Below, in pieces: positions 4,774 through 13,024 of a stretch of 20,181 nucleotides of DNA; the stretch's first letter is position 1; each line of letters opens with the position of its first letter. Origin of the DNA: a bacterium (GTDB taxonomy: Bacteria > JAUVQV01 > DATDCY01); assembly GCA_036524115.1 (NCBI GenBank), contig DATDCY010000069.1:1-20181 (forward strand), written 5' to 3'. Under the pieces are notes generated by a model, which was given only the letters and a program-made list of their open reading frames with translations, did not search any database and was not told the origin of the DNA. Made by a program: the position numbers and the translations under genes.

Positions 4774-7368
4774 ATGGATGACCACGACACTGATGCGGGC
4801 GATCGGCCGCGGACCTGGTCCGTACCGCCCACGGTCTGGGCGCTGCTCGGCCTCGCGCTCTTCGGCGTCGCGATCGCCGTGCTTCTCCACGCGCTGCGCG
4901 CCTACCACCTCCACGACATCGCCGCCGCCGTGCGCGCCATTCCCGGCCCGCGCCTCGCCGCGGCCGCGCTGCTGACCTGCGCGAGCTACGCGGTGCTCAC
5001 CGGCTACGACGTCCTCGCGTTCCGCTACCTGCGCAACCGCCTCGCCTACCGGCGCGTCGCCCTGGCGTCGTTCCTCAGCTACGCTTTCGCGAACAACACG
5101 GGCAGCCTCTCGCTGATCGCGGGCAGCGGCCTGCGCTACCGCTTCTACGCCGGCTGGGGACTCTCCGCGGCCGAGATCGCCAGGGTGATCGCCTTCTGCA
5201 CGGTCTCCTTCTGGCTCGGCTTTCTCTCGCTCTCGGGCGCGCTCTTCCTCGCCGCGCCCTTCGCGATTCCGGCCGCGCTGCACCTGCCCGCCGCGACCAC
5301 CCGCCCGCTGGGCGCGCTCTTCCTGCTCTTCCCCGCCGCCTACCTCGCCGCAAACGCCTTCTCCCGCTCACCCCTGCGGATTCGCGGTCGCGAACTCGCC
5401 CTCCCCGGCCCCGGCCTGGCCGCGGCGCAGCTCGTCCTCGCCTCGGCCGACTGGGCGCTCGCGGGCTGGATCCTCTACCTGCTCCTGCCGCCCGGTGCCG
5501 ACCCCGGTGCGGCCCGTTTCCTCGGCTGTTACCTGCTCGCGCAGCTCGCGGGGCTGGCGAGCAACGTGCCCGGAGGCCTCGGCGTCTTCGAGTCGGCGAT
5601 GCTCCTGCTGCTGGCACCGCCGCTGCCGGCATCGGCGCTCTTCGGCGCGCTCCTCGCCTATCGCGTCCTCTACTACCTGGCGCCGCTGGCGGTCGCCGGC
5701 GCCGTCCTCATCGCCCGCGAGAAGCCGTGGGCGGCCGCGTCCGTGCGCCGCACCGCGCACGCGCTGGGCCGCGTCGTCCCCGGCCTCGTCCCGGAGGTCT
5801 TCGCGCTGGCGGCCTTCACGGCCGGCGCGGTCCTGCTCTTCTCCGGCTCGCTGCCGGCGGAAGCCGGACGCTTCTCCCTGCTGCAGGAGATGCTGCCGCT
5901 GCCCCTGCTGGAGCTCTCGCACTTCCTCGGCAGCCTCGCCGGCGCGGGCCTGCTCGTGCTCGGGCGCGGCCTGCAGCGCCGGCTCGACGCCGCGTGGATC
6001 CTCACCGTGACGCTGCTCGCCGTCGGCGTCGCGGCATCGCTCCTCAAGGGCCTCGACTACGAGGAGGCGCTGGCGCTGGCGCTCATGCTCGCCGCCCTGG
6101 CGCCGTGCCGCGCGCGCTTCTACCGCCGCGGCTCGCTGCTGGCCGAGCCGTTCTCGGCCGGCTGGGTGGTCGCCGTGGCGGGCGTGGTGGTCGCGGCGCT
6201 CTGGCTCGTGCTCTTCTCCTACAAGCACGTGGAGTACGCGAACAACCTCTGGTGGCAGTTCGCGGTAGTGGGCCACGCGCCGCGCTCGATGCGCGCGCTC
6301 GTCGGCGCCTCCTCCCTGCTGCTGGTGTTCGCCGCACACCGGCTGCTCCACCCTGCGCCGCACCGGCCGGCGCTGCCCGGCCCCGGAGAGCTGGAGCGCG
6401 CGGCGGCAATCGCCCGCGCCAGCCCGCGCACCGCCGGCTTCCTGGCGCTCCTCGGCGACAAGGCGCTCCTGTTCAGCCGCAGCGGCGCGGCGTTCCTCAT
6501 GTTCGGGGTGCAGGGGCGCAGCTGGGTGGCGCTGGGCGACGTCGTCGGCCCCGCCGGGGAGGCGGCGGAGCTCCTGTGGGCGTTCCGGGACCTCGCCGAC
6601 CGCCACGACGGCCGGCCGGTCTTCTACGAGGTGGGAGCGGAGCTGCTGCCGCTGTGCCTCGACCTCGGGCTGCGGCCGCTGAAGATCGGCGAGGAGGCGC
6701 GCGTGCCGCTCCCGGACTTCTCGCTCGAGGGCGGGGCGCACAAGGGGCTGCGGCACGCGCACCACCGCGCGGCGGCCGCCGGGTGCGTGTTCGAGGTGGT
6801 GCCGGCCGAAACCGTCCCCGCGCTGCTGCCCGAGATGCGAAGGGTGTCGGACGAGTGGCTCGCCGGCAGGAACACCCGCGAGAAGGGCTTCTCGCTCGGT
6901 TCGTTCCGCGACGAGTACCTGCGGCGCTTTCCCGCGGCGCTCGTCCGCCGCGCCGGGCAGCTCGTCGCCTTCGCGAACATCTGGCCGGGCGGCGGCAGGG
7001 AGGAGCTGTCGATCGACCTGATGCGGCACGCCGCGGAAGCGCCGCCGGGCGTCATGGACTACCTCTTTGTCGAGTTGCTGCTCTGGGGCCGGGCCGCAGG
7101 CTACCGGTGGTTCAACTTCGGCATGGCGCCGCTCTCCGGGCTCGAGGACCGCAGCCTGGCGCCGCTCTGGAACAAGGTCGGCGCGTTCATCTACCTGCAC
7201 GGCGGGCCGTTCTACAACTTCGTCGGGCTGCGCGCGTACAAGGAGAAGTTCGGGCCCGTCTGGAGCCCGCGCTACCTTGCGATCCACGGGGGCCTGAGCG
7301 CGCCGCGCGCCCTCGCCGACATCGCGGTGCTCGTCTCGGGCGGGGCCCGCGGCGTCGTCGCCAAGTGA
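4774..7368 (+). CDS. mprF: MprF, bifunctional aminoacyl-phosphatidylglycerol synthase/flippase
   Basis: MprF transfers an amino acid (Lys or Ala) from tRNA to phosphatidylglycerol and flips the product to the outer leaflet, lowering surface charge and giving resistance to cationic peptides and acid. The 864-residue length is typical. About fourteen hydrophobic segments lie between 20 and 525, the first part (to about 315) being the flippase domain with FANNTG (105-110) and SNVPGGLGVFE (263-273). The cytosolic synthase domain (about 540-864) has the duplicated GNAT-like fold of DUF2156: FYEVGAE (617-623), ELSIDLMR (744-751), FNFGMAPLSGL (780-790) and YKEKFGPVW (822-830). The frame is open from 4705; ATG 4774 with GGAG eight bases upstream is the best start. 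The adjacent AcvB-like gene would encode the opposing hydrolase. Lys versus Ala specificity is not decidable here. Confidence 0.93.
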   Translation: MDDHDTDAGDRPRTWSVPPTVWALLGLALFGVAIAVLLHALRAYHLHDIAAAVRAIPGPRLAAAALLTCASYAVLTGYDVLAFRYLRNRLAYRRVALASFLSYAFANNTGSLSLIAGSGLRYRFYAGWGLSAAEIARVIAFCTVSFWLGFLSLSGALFLAAPFAIPAALHLPAATTRPLGALFLLFPAAYLAANAFSRSPLRIRGRELALPGPGLAAAQLVLASADWALAGWILYLLLPPGADPGAARFLGCYLLAQLAGLASNVPGGLGVFESAMLLLLAPPLPASALFGALLAYRVLYYLAPLAVAGAVLIAREKPWAAASVRRTAHALGRVVPGLVPEVFALAAFTAGAVLLFSGSLPAEAGRFSLLQEMLPLPLLELSHFLGSLAGAGLLVLGRGLQRRLDAAWILTVTLLAVGVAASLLKGLDYEEALALALMLAALAPCRARFYRRGSLLAEPFSAGWVVAVAGVVVAALWLVLFSYKHVEYANNLWWQFAVVGHAPRSMRALVGASSLLLVFAAHRLLHPAPHRPALPGPGELERAAAIARASPRTAGFLALLGDKALLFSRSGAAFLMFGVQGRSWVALGDVVGPAGEAAELLWAFRDLADRHDGRPVFYEVGAELLPLCLDLGLRPLKIGEEARVPLPDFSLEGGAHKGLRHAHHRAAAAGCVFEVVPAETVPALLPEMRRVSDEWLAGRNTREKGFSLGSFRDEYLRRFPAALVRRAGQLVAFANIWPGGGREELSIDLMRHAAEAPPGVMDYLFVELLLWGRAAGYRWFNFGMAPLSGLEDRSLAPLWNKVGAFIYLHGGPFYNFVGLRAYKEKFGPVWSPRYLAIHGGLSAPRALADIAVLVSGGARGVVAK

Positions 7369-7401
7369 GGCGCGCGGGGCGCTTTCCGTTTCGGGTCATT
7401 G

Positions 7402-7426
7402 CCGGGGGCGAACCGCGATCGCCCGG
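7402..7426 (+). terminator. Hairpin after mprF
   Basis: CCGGGGGCGA (7402-7411) can pair with TCGCCCGG (7419-7426) with two extra G bases bulged and a 7-base loop. It lies 34 bases after the mprF stop. There is no U-tract. The rest of 7369-7565 holds the leader of the next gene and a short inverted repeat, GGTGACATCACC at 7432-7443, of unknown meaning. Confidence 0.35.
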
Positions 7427-7565
7427 CCATTGGTGACATCACCCCATCGCAATTTTCCGGCGATCCCCTAGCTTCAGCGTGCGGAGGCCGGCGGGACCGG
7501 TGCTCCTCGGCTGCGAGGCGTCCCGCGCGGGGTTTCCGGAACCCGTTGAAGAAGGAGGCACGAAG

Positions 7566-8633
7566 ATGTCCATTTCACGGCAACGTTGCACCGCAGTGCT
7601 CGCGACTGCGTTCGCGGCCGCTGCGCTGGCCCTGGCTACGCCGGCGCCCGTCCCCGCGGCTCCGAATGTTTACCAGATGCAGCCGCTCGTCTCGGACGTG
7701 TCCGGCCGCGCGCCGAACCTCGACCCGAACCTCGTCAATGCCTGGGGGCTGGCCTTCAACCCGTTCGGCTACGCCTGGGTGGCGGACAACGGCATGGGTT
7801 TCGCCACCTTGTACGACGGCGACGGCCACCCGCAGCCGCTCGTCGTGACGATCCCCGGCGGCAGCCCGACGGGCGTCGTCTTCAACGGCTCCGAGCAGTT
7901 CGTCGTCTCCGCCAACGCCCTCAGCGGACCCGCGCACTTCCTGTTTGCGACCGAAAACGGCACGATCGCCGGCTGGTCGCCCACTGTCGACGCCGCCAAC
8001 GCCGTGCAGGTCGTGGACAGCGCGGCGGCCGGCGCGGTCTACAAGGGGCTGGCCATGGGCGCCAACGGCACGGAGGTCCTCCTCTACGCGACCGACTTCC
8101 ACAACGGGCGGGTCGACGTCTTCAACGGGAGCTTCCAGCCGGTGGCGCTCGCCGGGACGTTCTCCGACCCGACGATCCCGGGTGGTTTCGCGCCGTTCGG
8201 GATCCAGAACATCCTCGGCAACCTCTACGTGACCTACGCCAGGCAGGACGCGGCACGGCACGACGACGTGGCCGGGCCCGGCCTGGGCTTCGTGAACGTC
8301 TTCGACACGAACGGGCGGCTGGTCCGCCGCTTCGCCCGGCGCGGCCAGCTGAACTCCCCGTGGGGACTGGCGCTGGCGCCGGCGGACTTTGGAAGGTTCA
8401 GCAACTGCCTGCTCGTCGGCAACTTCGGGGACGGGACCATCAACGCCTTCGACCCGGTGACCCGCACCTTCCGCGGCAAGCTGCGCACGGGTATGGGCAA
8501 GGCGCTGAAGATCGACGGCCTCTGGGGCCTCGCCTTCGGCAACGGGCTGGAGGGCCAGCCGGTGAACACGCTGTACTTCACCGCGGGACCGTCGCACGAG
8601 GCGCACGGACTCTACGGGCGGATCGTGAAGTAG
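7566..8633 (+). CDS. Secreted TIGR03118-family protein (beta-propeller-like, function unknown)
   Basis: The 355-residue product has a long Ala-rich signal peptide (1-32, likely cleavage near PAAPN), so it is exported. Repeated blade-like motifs follow: NAWGLAFNPFGYAWVADNG (about 57-75), LYATDFHNGRVDVFNG, GGFAPFGIQNILGNLYVTYA, SPWGLALAPADFGRFSN and IDGLWGLAFGNG. These fit NHL-type propeller repeats and the uncharacterised TIGR03118 family, which ends, as here, in a G-x-x-G-L-Y-G-R-I pattern. The family has no known reaction; a binding or scaffold role is likely (inference). ATG 7566 has AAGGAGG a few bases upstream; the open frame extends to 7479 but the signal peptide decides the start. It precedes the nonaheme cytochrome in the same direction, but hairpins between them suggest separate transcripts. 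Confidence 0.82.
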   Translation: MSISRQRCTAVLATAFAAAALALATPAPVPAAPNVYQMQPLVSDVSGRAPNLDPNLVNAWGLAFNPFGYAWVADNGMGFATLYDGDGHPQPLVVTIPGGSPTGVVFNGSEQFVVSANALSGPAHFLFATENGTIAGWSPTVDAANAVQVVDSAAAGAVYKGLAMGANGTEVLLYATDFHNGRVDVFNGSFQPVALAGTFSDPTIPGGFAPFGIQNILGNLYVTYARQDAARHDDVAGPGLGFVNVFDTNGRLVRRFARRGQLNSPWGLALAPADFGRFSNCLLVGNFGDGTINAFDPVTRTFRGKLRTGMGKALKIDGLWGLAFGNGLEGQPVNTLYFTAGPSHEAHGLYGRIVK

Positions 8634-8678
8634 CGCGCCGCGTCGCGGCCGGCCAGGACGAGCGGCCGATTACATAGG

Positions 8679-8707
8679 AGGGCGGGTTCCGGCGACGGGC
8701 CCGCCCT
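8679..8707 (+). terminator. Hairpin after the TIGR03118 gene
   Basis: AGGGCGGG (8679-8686) pairs with CCCGCCCT (8700-8707) around a 13-base loop, followed by a single extra T. It lies 45 bases after the stop codon and 144 bases before the next start. Confidence 0.45.
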
Positions 8708-8713
8708 TCGCCT

Positions 8714-8731
8714 CGCGCGCCCCGGCGCGCG
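8714..8731. terminator. Second GC-rich inverted repeat in the same gap
   Basis: CGCGCGCCCCGGCGCGCG has 6 to 8 base pairs depending on loop size (CGCGCG with CGCGCG around CCCCGG). It may act with the preceding hairpin. TATATT at 8771-8776 downstream could be a -10 for the cytochrome gene, but no -35 is recognisable. Confidence 0.3.
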
Positions 8732-8851
8732 CAACACCACAAAGACCGCGCGCGGCGCGGCTCCAGGCCCTATATTCCGCTTGTCGCGCCGCTCATTTTC
8801 GGGCCCGTCCGGCGTCCGGAGACGGCGCAGCTCCAGGGAGGAGGAACGAAG

Positions 8852-10450
8852 ATGCACCAGACATCTCGATCGCTCAGAACCGTTCTCGCCGCACTCCTGT
8901 CGGGCCTGATCTGCGCGACGGCCGGCGCGGCCGCCGAGCCCGCGACCTACCGGGTGCTCGCCGTCAACGACCTCGGTATGCACTGCTACGACTCCGACTT
9001 CGCGGTGTTCTCGATCCTGCCGTTGTTCAATACCGTCCGCGCGCAGGTGCTGCGGGTCGGGCCGGCGCCGACGCTGATCGGGTCGGGCGCCGCGACGTTC
9101 CGCTACAAGGCGCAGGCCGACGCCAGGGGCTCGATCAACACCACGAGCGTCGGCAAGACCAACTTCTGGACCTATCTGTCGCCGCTCTACGGGGTCAGCC
9201 GGCAGCCCGACGTGGGAATCCTCGGGGAGCGCATGCCGGGGCGGCTCAACGTGGCGCGGCCGTTCAACGAGTACGACGCCGCCTCCAGGACCTTCGTCGC
9301 CCACGGCATCCCGATCACCGCGATCGACGACGCCCGCCGGCGCAACCCCTACAACCTGATGCGGATCACCGCGTACAGCCGCGCCACGGGCCTGCCGCTG
9401 GCGTCCCTGCCCACGGTGCTGCCCGCCTCGGACGAGATGGCCTGCGGGAACTGCCACCTCACCGGCAGGCAGGCGGCCGTGGACCCGGCGGTCACCTGGA
9501 GCACGGACCTCAGCCCCACGCGCCAATACAAGAAGAACATCCTCCTGCTGCACGACCTGCGGATGGGAACGGGCCTCTATGCGAGCCAGCCGGTGCTCTG
9601 TGACCGCTGCCACTATTCGCTGGCGCTCGATCTGGCCGGCACGGGGCCGACCGGGGACCAGGTAGGCAAGCCGTACCTCTCGCGCGCGGTGCACAGCTTC
9701 CACGGGACGCGGATCCCCCAGGACCCGAGCGGCACCGGCACCTGTTTTCTCTGCCACCCCGGCCGCACGACCCAGTGCCTGCGCGGCGCCATGAGCACGG
9801 CCGGCATCGGCTGCGTCGGCTGTCACGGCACGATGACCGCGGTCGGGCTCGACACGCGCTCGCCGTGGGCGCAGGAGCCTCGGTGCGACTCCTGTCACAC
9901 CGGGGATGCGCTGGCGAACTTCGACGGCAGCATCATCCGGCGCACCGCCTACTCTGACAGTCCGGACGTCGCCACGCCGATCGTGGCGACCAACACCCGG
10001 TTCGCGGTGCCGCCCGCCTCCCTCTACCGCATGAGCCAGGGGCACGGCGGCGTGGCCTGCGCCGGCTGCCACGGCAGCCCGCACGCCGAGTGGCCGAGCC
10101 GCGAGGCCAATGACAACCGCGCCGCCCTGGCCCTCCAGGGACACCGCGGGCAGATCGTCGAGTGCGGGACCTGCCACGGGACGGGGCTCTCCCTGACCCT
10201 CGCCGGCCCCCACGGGATGCACAACGTCAACAGCCAGGCGTGGGTCAACGGTCACGAGGCCATCGCGCCGGCCAACCTGGACGCTTGCAGGGCCTGCCAC
10301 GGGGCCAGCGGCGAGGGAACCGTCATCTCCCGGGCCCAGGCCGAACGCACCTTCGTCGTGGAGGACGTCGGGACCGTGCGCATCTACCGGGGCACGAAGA
10401 TCGGCTGCGGCAACTGCCACGCCAACCCGCTTCTCGGCGGGGGCGCCTGA
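8852..10450 (+). CDS. Exported nonaheme c-type cytochrome
   Basis: This 532-residue protein carries a signal peptide (about 1-28) and nine CxxCH heme-attachment motifs, starting at Cys198, 250, 298, 321, 345, 403, 438, 479 and 519. The first 190 residues have no heme motif. They contain VNDLGMHCYDSDFAVFSILP (38-57), a motif I have seen at the start of other large multiheme proteins of uncultured and metal-reducing bacteria; no function is established for it. It is not a recognisable NrfA, Hao or OmcS type. It could carry electrons across the periplasm or to an outer-surface acceptor (inference). The start has a strong GGAGGAGG site. Many His residues outside CxxCH (HSFHG, HGMHN, HRGQ) could be distal heme ligands. 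The TIGR03118 protein is upstream, and a palindrome follows the stop. Confidence 0.9.
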   Translation: MHQTSRSLRTVLAALLSGLICATAGAAAEPATYRVLAVNDLGMHCYDSDFAVFSILPLFNTVRAQVLRVGPAPTLIGSGAATFRYKAQADARGSINTTSVGKTNFWTYLSPLYGVSRQPDVGILGERMPGRLNVARPFNEYDAASRTFVAHGIPITAIDDARRRNPYNLMRITAYSRATGLPLASLPTVLPASDEMACGNCHLTGRQAAVDPAVTWSTDLSPTRQYKKNILLLHDLRMGTGLYASQPVLCDRCHYSLALDLAGTGPTGDQVGKPYLSRAVHSFHGTRIPQDPSGTGTCFLCHPGRTTQCLRGAMSTAGIGCVGCHGTMTAVGLDTRSPWAQEPRCDSCHTGDALANFDGSIIRRTAYSDSPDVATPIVATNTRFAVPPASLYRMSQGHGGVACAGCHGSPHAEWPSREANDNRAALALQGHRGQIVECGTCHGTGLSLTLAGPHGMHNVNSQAWVNGHEAIAPANLDACRACHGASGEGTVISRAQAERTFVVEDVGTVRIYRGTKIGCGNCHANPLLGGGA

Positions 10451-10465
10451 TCCACCCGTAGGACG

Positions 10466-10483
10466 GTCCGCGCCGGCGCGGAC
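10466..10483. terminator. Perfect palindrome between convergent genes (probable bidirectional terminator)
   Basis: GTCCGCGCCGGCGCGGAC is an 18-base perfect palindrome lying between the cytochrome stop (10450) and the SYLF gene stop (10538), which converge. A 7-base stem with a CCGG loop would form on either strand. No U-tract is seen. Confidence 0.45.
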
Positions 10484-10537
10484 GGCGAGAGCTCGTGCGG
10501 CTCCCCGCCCGCGCCGGCGGCCGAACCGAAAGAGACT

Positions 10538-11236
10538 CTACTTGCCGGCGGAGGCGACGAAAGAGGCGAGGTGGTCCATGAGGCGCTTTGCCTCGACGGG
10601 CACGACCATCGGCTTGCCGGCGACAACCTCGGCGGCGCTGGCGAAGCCCTTGCCGTAGTACGCCTCGTCCGAAGCCTCGTCGATCCGCAGGGCTGCGCCG
10701 TCGATGGCGAGACCGGCGAAGAAGCCGCGGCTCCGCGAGTAGGAATAGATCTCCGCCTTCAGCTGGACGTCGGTCGCGGCCTGCGCCTCCCTGCCCACAG
10801 GGCCCGCGGCGATGCTGGCGTTCGCGCCGAGCGTGAACTTCCCCTTCAGGATCCCCTCGACGCTGCGGGCGTGCTTGAAGATGAGGACCACGTCGGTGGA
10901 CTCGGCGCCCGCCTGCCAGCCGATGCTTCCCCCGGCGATGCTCACGAACACCGGCGGGGCCCAGCCGCCGTCCTTCCCGCGGACGAGCAGAACGCCGGCG
11001 CCGTATTCGCCGCCGACGACGAACCCCGCCTTGAGGACGCCGGGAATGATCGCGACCCCGGCGGCGTCCTTCACGAGCGCGGGCGCGAGCCCCTTCTCGG
11101 GTATCGTGGTGATGTCCTTGAGGACTGCGATCGAGTCCTCGACCTTCCCCGCGGGCGAGGCCGCCGCGGGCGCCGGGGCGAGGGCAAGACCTGCGATGAG
11201 GGCCACAAGCATCGACACAACGATCCAGCGTTTCAC
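10538..11236 (-). CDS. Secreted SYLF-domain (Ysc84-type, lipid-binding) protein
   Basis: The 232-residue product has a signal peptide (1-27, ending PAPAAASPA) followed by one SYLF domain. Typical elements are ITTIPEKGLAPALVKDAAGV (42-61), VAIIPGVLKAGFVVGGEYG (61-79), a W-x-P-P-V-F-V-S-I-A-G-G-S-I-G-W core (92-107), LGANASIAAGPVG (136-148) and IYSYSRSRGFFAGLAIDG (163-180). Eukaryotic SYLF domains bind phosphoinositides and actin; bacterial secreted forms are common but poorly understood, probably envelope lipid binding. The start is GTG 11236 with AAGGAGG about eight bases upstream. The open frame continues far beyond, but that part is antisense to the protease gene and not real. It stands alone between two convergent or divergent neighbours. 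Confidence 0.88.
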   Translation of the reverse strand: MKRWIVVSMLVALIAGLALAPAPAAASPAGKVEDSIAVLKDITTIPEKGLAPALVKDAAGVAIIPGVLKAGFVVGGEYGAGVLLVRGKDGGWAPPVFVSIAGGSIGWQAGAESTDVVLIFKHARSVEGILKGKFTLGANASIAAGPVGREAQAATDVQLKAEIYSYSRSRGFFAGLAIDGAALRIDEASDEAYYGKGFASAAEVVAGKPMVVPVEAKRLMDHLASFVASAGK

Positions 11237-11418
11237 GTTCGTTCCCTCCTTCTGCGGACTTCCGTTGCACTGGTCCCCTCGCCGGTGACGGCGGAACGAG
11301 AGACAGTTCCTCCCGCGCTGGAGCGCCTGTCGAGGGGGGTGATCAGCCTGCCTGTCGGGAAGATAGGGCCCGGGACGCCGCGTTTCAACCGCCCACTCCC
11401 CCGGGGGGCGACGAAGCG

Positions 11419-11447
11419 TTGACGGGGCACCGTGCGGGAACCATATT
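11419..11447 (+). promoter_or_regulatory. Predicted sigma70-type promoter of the HtrA protease gene
   Basis: TTGACG (11419-11424, 5 of 6 matches) is separated by exactly 17 bases from CATATT (11442-11447, 4 of 6). Transcription would start near 11454, leaving a leader of about 68 bases. The rest of 11237-11521 shows no gene; it is shared upstream space with the divergent SYLF gene, for which I find no clear promoter. Confidence 0.5.
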
Positions 11448-11521
11448 CCCAGCAATCCCCGCGACGGCACCGCTGGTGCCCGACGCCGCGCGCCACACTC
11501 GAGCGAAGAAGGAGTCCGCCA

Positions 11522-13024
11522 ATGAAACTCACGTTCACCAGAAGCATCGTCCCTCTCTGCGTCGGGGCCGCAGGCGCGGTCCTGCTGGTTTTCGCGTGCC
11601 ATGCCGCGGATGGCGTCGCACCGGCCCAGCCGCAGCCCCCGCCGCCGAGCGCCGAGGCGACGGCGCCCGCGCGTGCCCTTGGCGACGCGCTCGCCGCGGT
11701 CGCCGAGTACGTCAGACCCGCGGTCGTCAGCGTCTACTCCGAGAAGATCCTCAAGGTCAGACAGCCGGACTTCGGCCTCCCGTTCGATGACGAATTCCTT
11801 CGCCGCTTCTTCGGCGAGCAGGGCCCCTCGCCGCACGGCGGGGGCCGCGAGTTCAAGGTCCCGCAGCGCGGCATGGGCTCGGGCATGATCATCGACCGCG
11901 AGGGGCACATCCTGACCAACAACCACGTGGTCGCGGATGTCGACGAGCTGAAGGTGCAGCTTGCGGACAAGCGGCAGTTCGTCGCGAAGGTCGTCTCGGT
12001 CGACCCCAAGACGGACGTCGCCGTGATCCGCCTCCAGGGGCCGCTGCCCGCAAACCTGCCCACGGTGCAGCTCGGCGACTCGGACGCGCTGCGCGTGGGC
12101 GAGCTGGTGATGGCAATCGGCGCACCGTTCGGCCTGACGCAGACGGTGACCTCCGGGATCATCAGCGCCCGCGGCCGCTCGGATGTCGGCGTCGCCAGTT
12201 ACGAGGACTTCCTGCAGACCGACACCGCGATCAACCCGGGCAACTCCGGCGGTCCGCTGGTCAACATGCGCGGCGAGGTCATCGGCATGAACAGCGCGAT
12301 CGCCGGCAGCGCCGGTCAGTTCGCCGGCGTCGGCTTCGCCATCCCGGCCAACATGATCAAGACCATCCTGCCCACGCTGACGCGCGGCGGCAGGGTCACC
12401 CGAGGCCAGATCGGCGTGGTCATCCAGGACCTCTCCAAGGACCTTGCCGAGCAGTTCGGCCTCGGCGACACCGCCGGGGCGCTGGTCTCGCAGGTCGTGA
12501 AAGGCTCGCCCGCCGAGCGCGGCGGCGTGGAGGTCGGCGACGTCATCGTGCGCGTCGACGGCAGGCCGGTCACCGACACGAGGAGCCTGCGCAACACGGT
12601 GGCCGCGACCGCGCCGGGGACCCGGATCAAGCTCGAGGTGCTGCGGGGGAAGCGCGAGCACACCCTCTCGGTCACGGTGGAGGCGCAGCCGGCCGAGGCG
12701 ACCGCGAGCGCCTCGCGCCCCGGCGAGAAGGGCGAGGACCCGCTCGACAAGCTCGGGCTCGAAGTCCAGACCCTCACGGCGGAAATGGCGCAGCAGCTCG
12801 GTCTCAAGGACACCCGGGGCGTGCTCGTCACCGACGTCGCGGAGGGAAGTCCCGCCGCGCAGGCGAACCTGCAGCAGGGAGACGTGATCATCGAGGCGAA
12901 CCGCACGAGGGTCGCGGACGTCGAGGCGCTGCGCCGGCTGCTCCGGGGGGAGCCAGGCAAGGGGATCCTCCTGCTGATCCACCGGCAGGGGACGAGCGTG
13001 TTCGTGGTGCTGCGCCAGCCCTAG
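11522..13024 (+). CDS. degP: DegP/HtrA-family periplasmic serine protease (Do-like)
   Basis: This 500-residue protein matches the Do/DegQ layout. An N-terminal hydrophobic export segment (7-29) is followed by a Pro/Ala-rich linker (32-50) and a trypsin-like domain with His135 (LTNNHVV), Asp165 (KTDVAVI) and Ser242 (NPGNSGGPL). PDZ1 lies at about 295-390 (SPAERGGVEVGDVI) and PDZ2 at about 410-500 (SPAAQANLQQGDVI). Such enzymes degrade or refold damaged envelope proteins. LVFAC (22-26) resembles a lipobox with an unusual Phe at -2, so lipid anchoring is possible but not assured. ATG 11522 has AAGGAG upstream and gives the export signal. The stop TAG (13022-13024) shares the palindrome CTAG with the stop of the convergent norB. 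The symbol is by family; degQ or mucD would fit equally well. Confidence 0.93.
   Translation: MKLTFTRSIVPLCVGAAGAVLLVFACHAADGVAPAQPQPPPPSAEATAPARALGDALAAVAEYVRPAVVSVYSEKILKVRQPDFGLPFDDEFLRRFFGEQGPSPHGGGREFKVPQRGMGSGMIIDREGHILTNNHVVADVDELKVQLADKRQFVAKVVSVDPKTDVAVIRLQGPLPANLPTVQLGDSDALRVGELVMAIGAPFGLTQTVTSGIISARGRSDVGVASYEDFLQTDTAINPGNSGGPLVNMRGEVIGMNSAIAGSAGQFAGVGFAIPANMIKTILPTLTRGGRVTRGQIGVVIQDLSKDLAEQFGLGDTAGALVSQVVKGSPAERGGVEVGDVIVRVDGRPVTDTRSLRNTVAATAPGTRIKLEVLRGKREHTLSVTVEAQPAEATASASRPGEKGEDPLDKLGLEVQTLTAEMAQQLGLKDTRGVLVTDVAEGSPAAQANLQQGDVIIEANRTRVADVEALRRLLRGEPGKGILLLIHRQGTSVFVVLRQP

Noticed and set aside
5368-7287. Long minus-strand open frame opposite mprF
   Set aside because: Composition is R/E/Q/A-rich low-complexity, typical of a shadow of a G/C-rich gene; there is no domain, and mprF on the other strand is unambiguous.
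7432-7443. GGTGACATCACC inverted repeat before the TIGR03118 gene
   Set aside because: Five-base arms with a two-base centre are expected by chance in such DNA, and no promoter elements are clearly placed around it.
8612-10420. 602-codon minus-strand frame opposite the nonaheme cytochrome
   Set aside because: It has no recognisable domain, and the plus strand encodes nine CxxCH motifs and a signal peptide.
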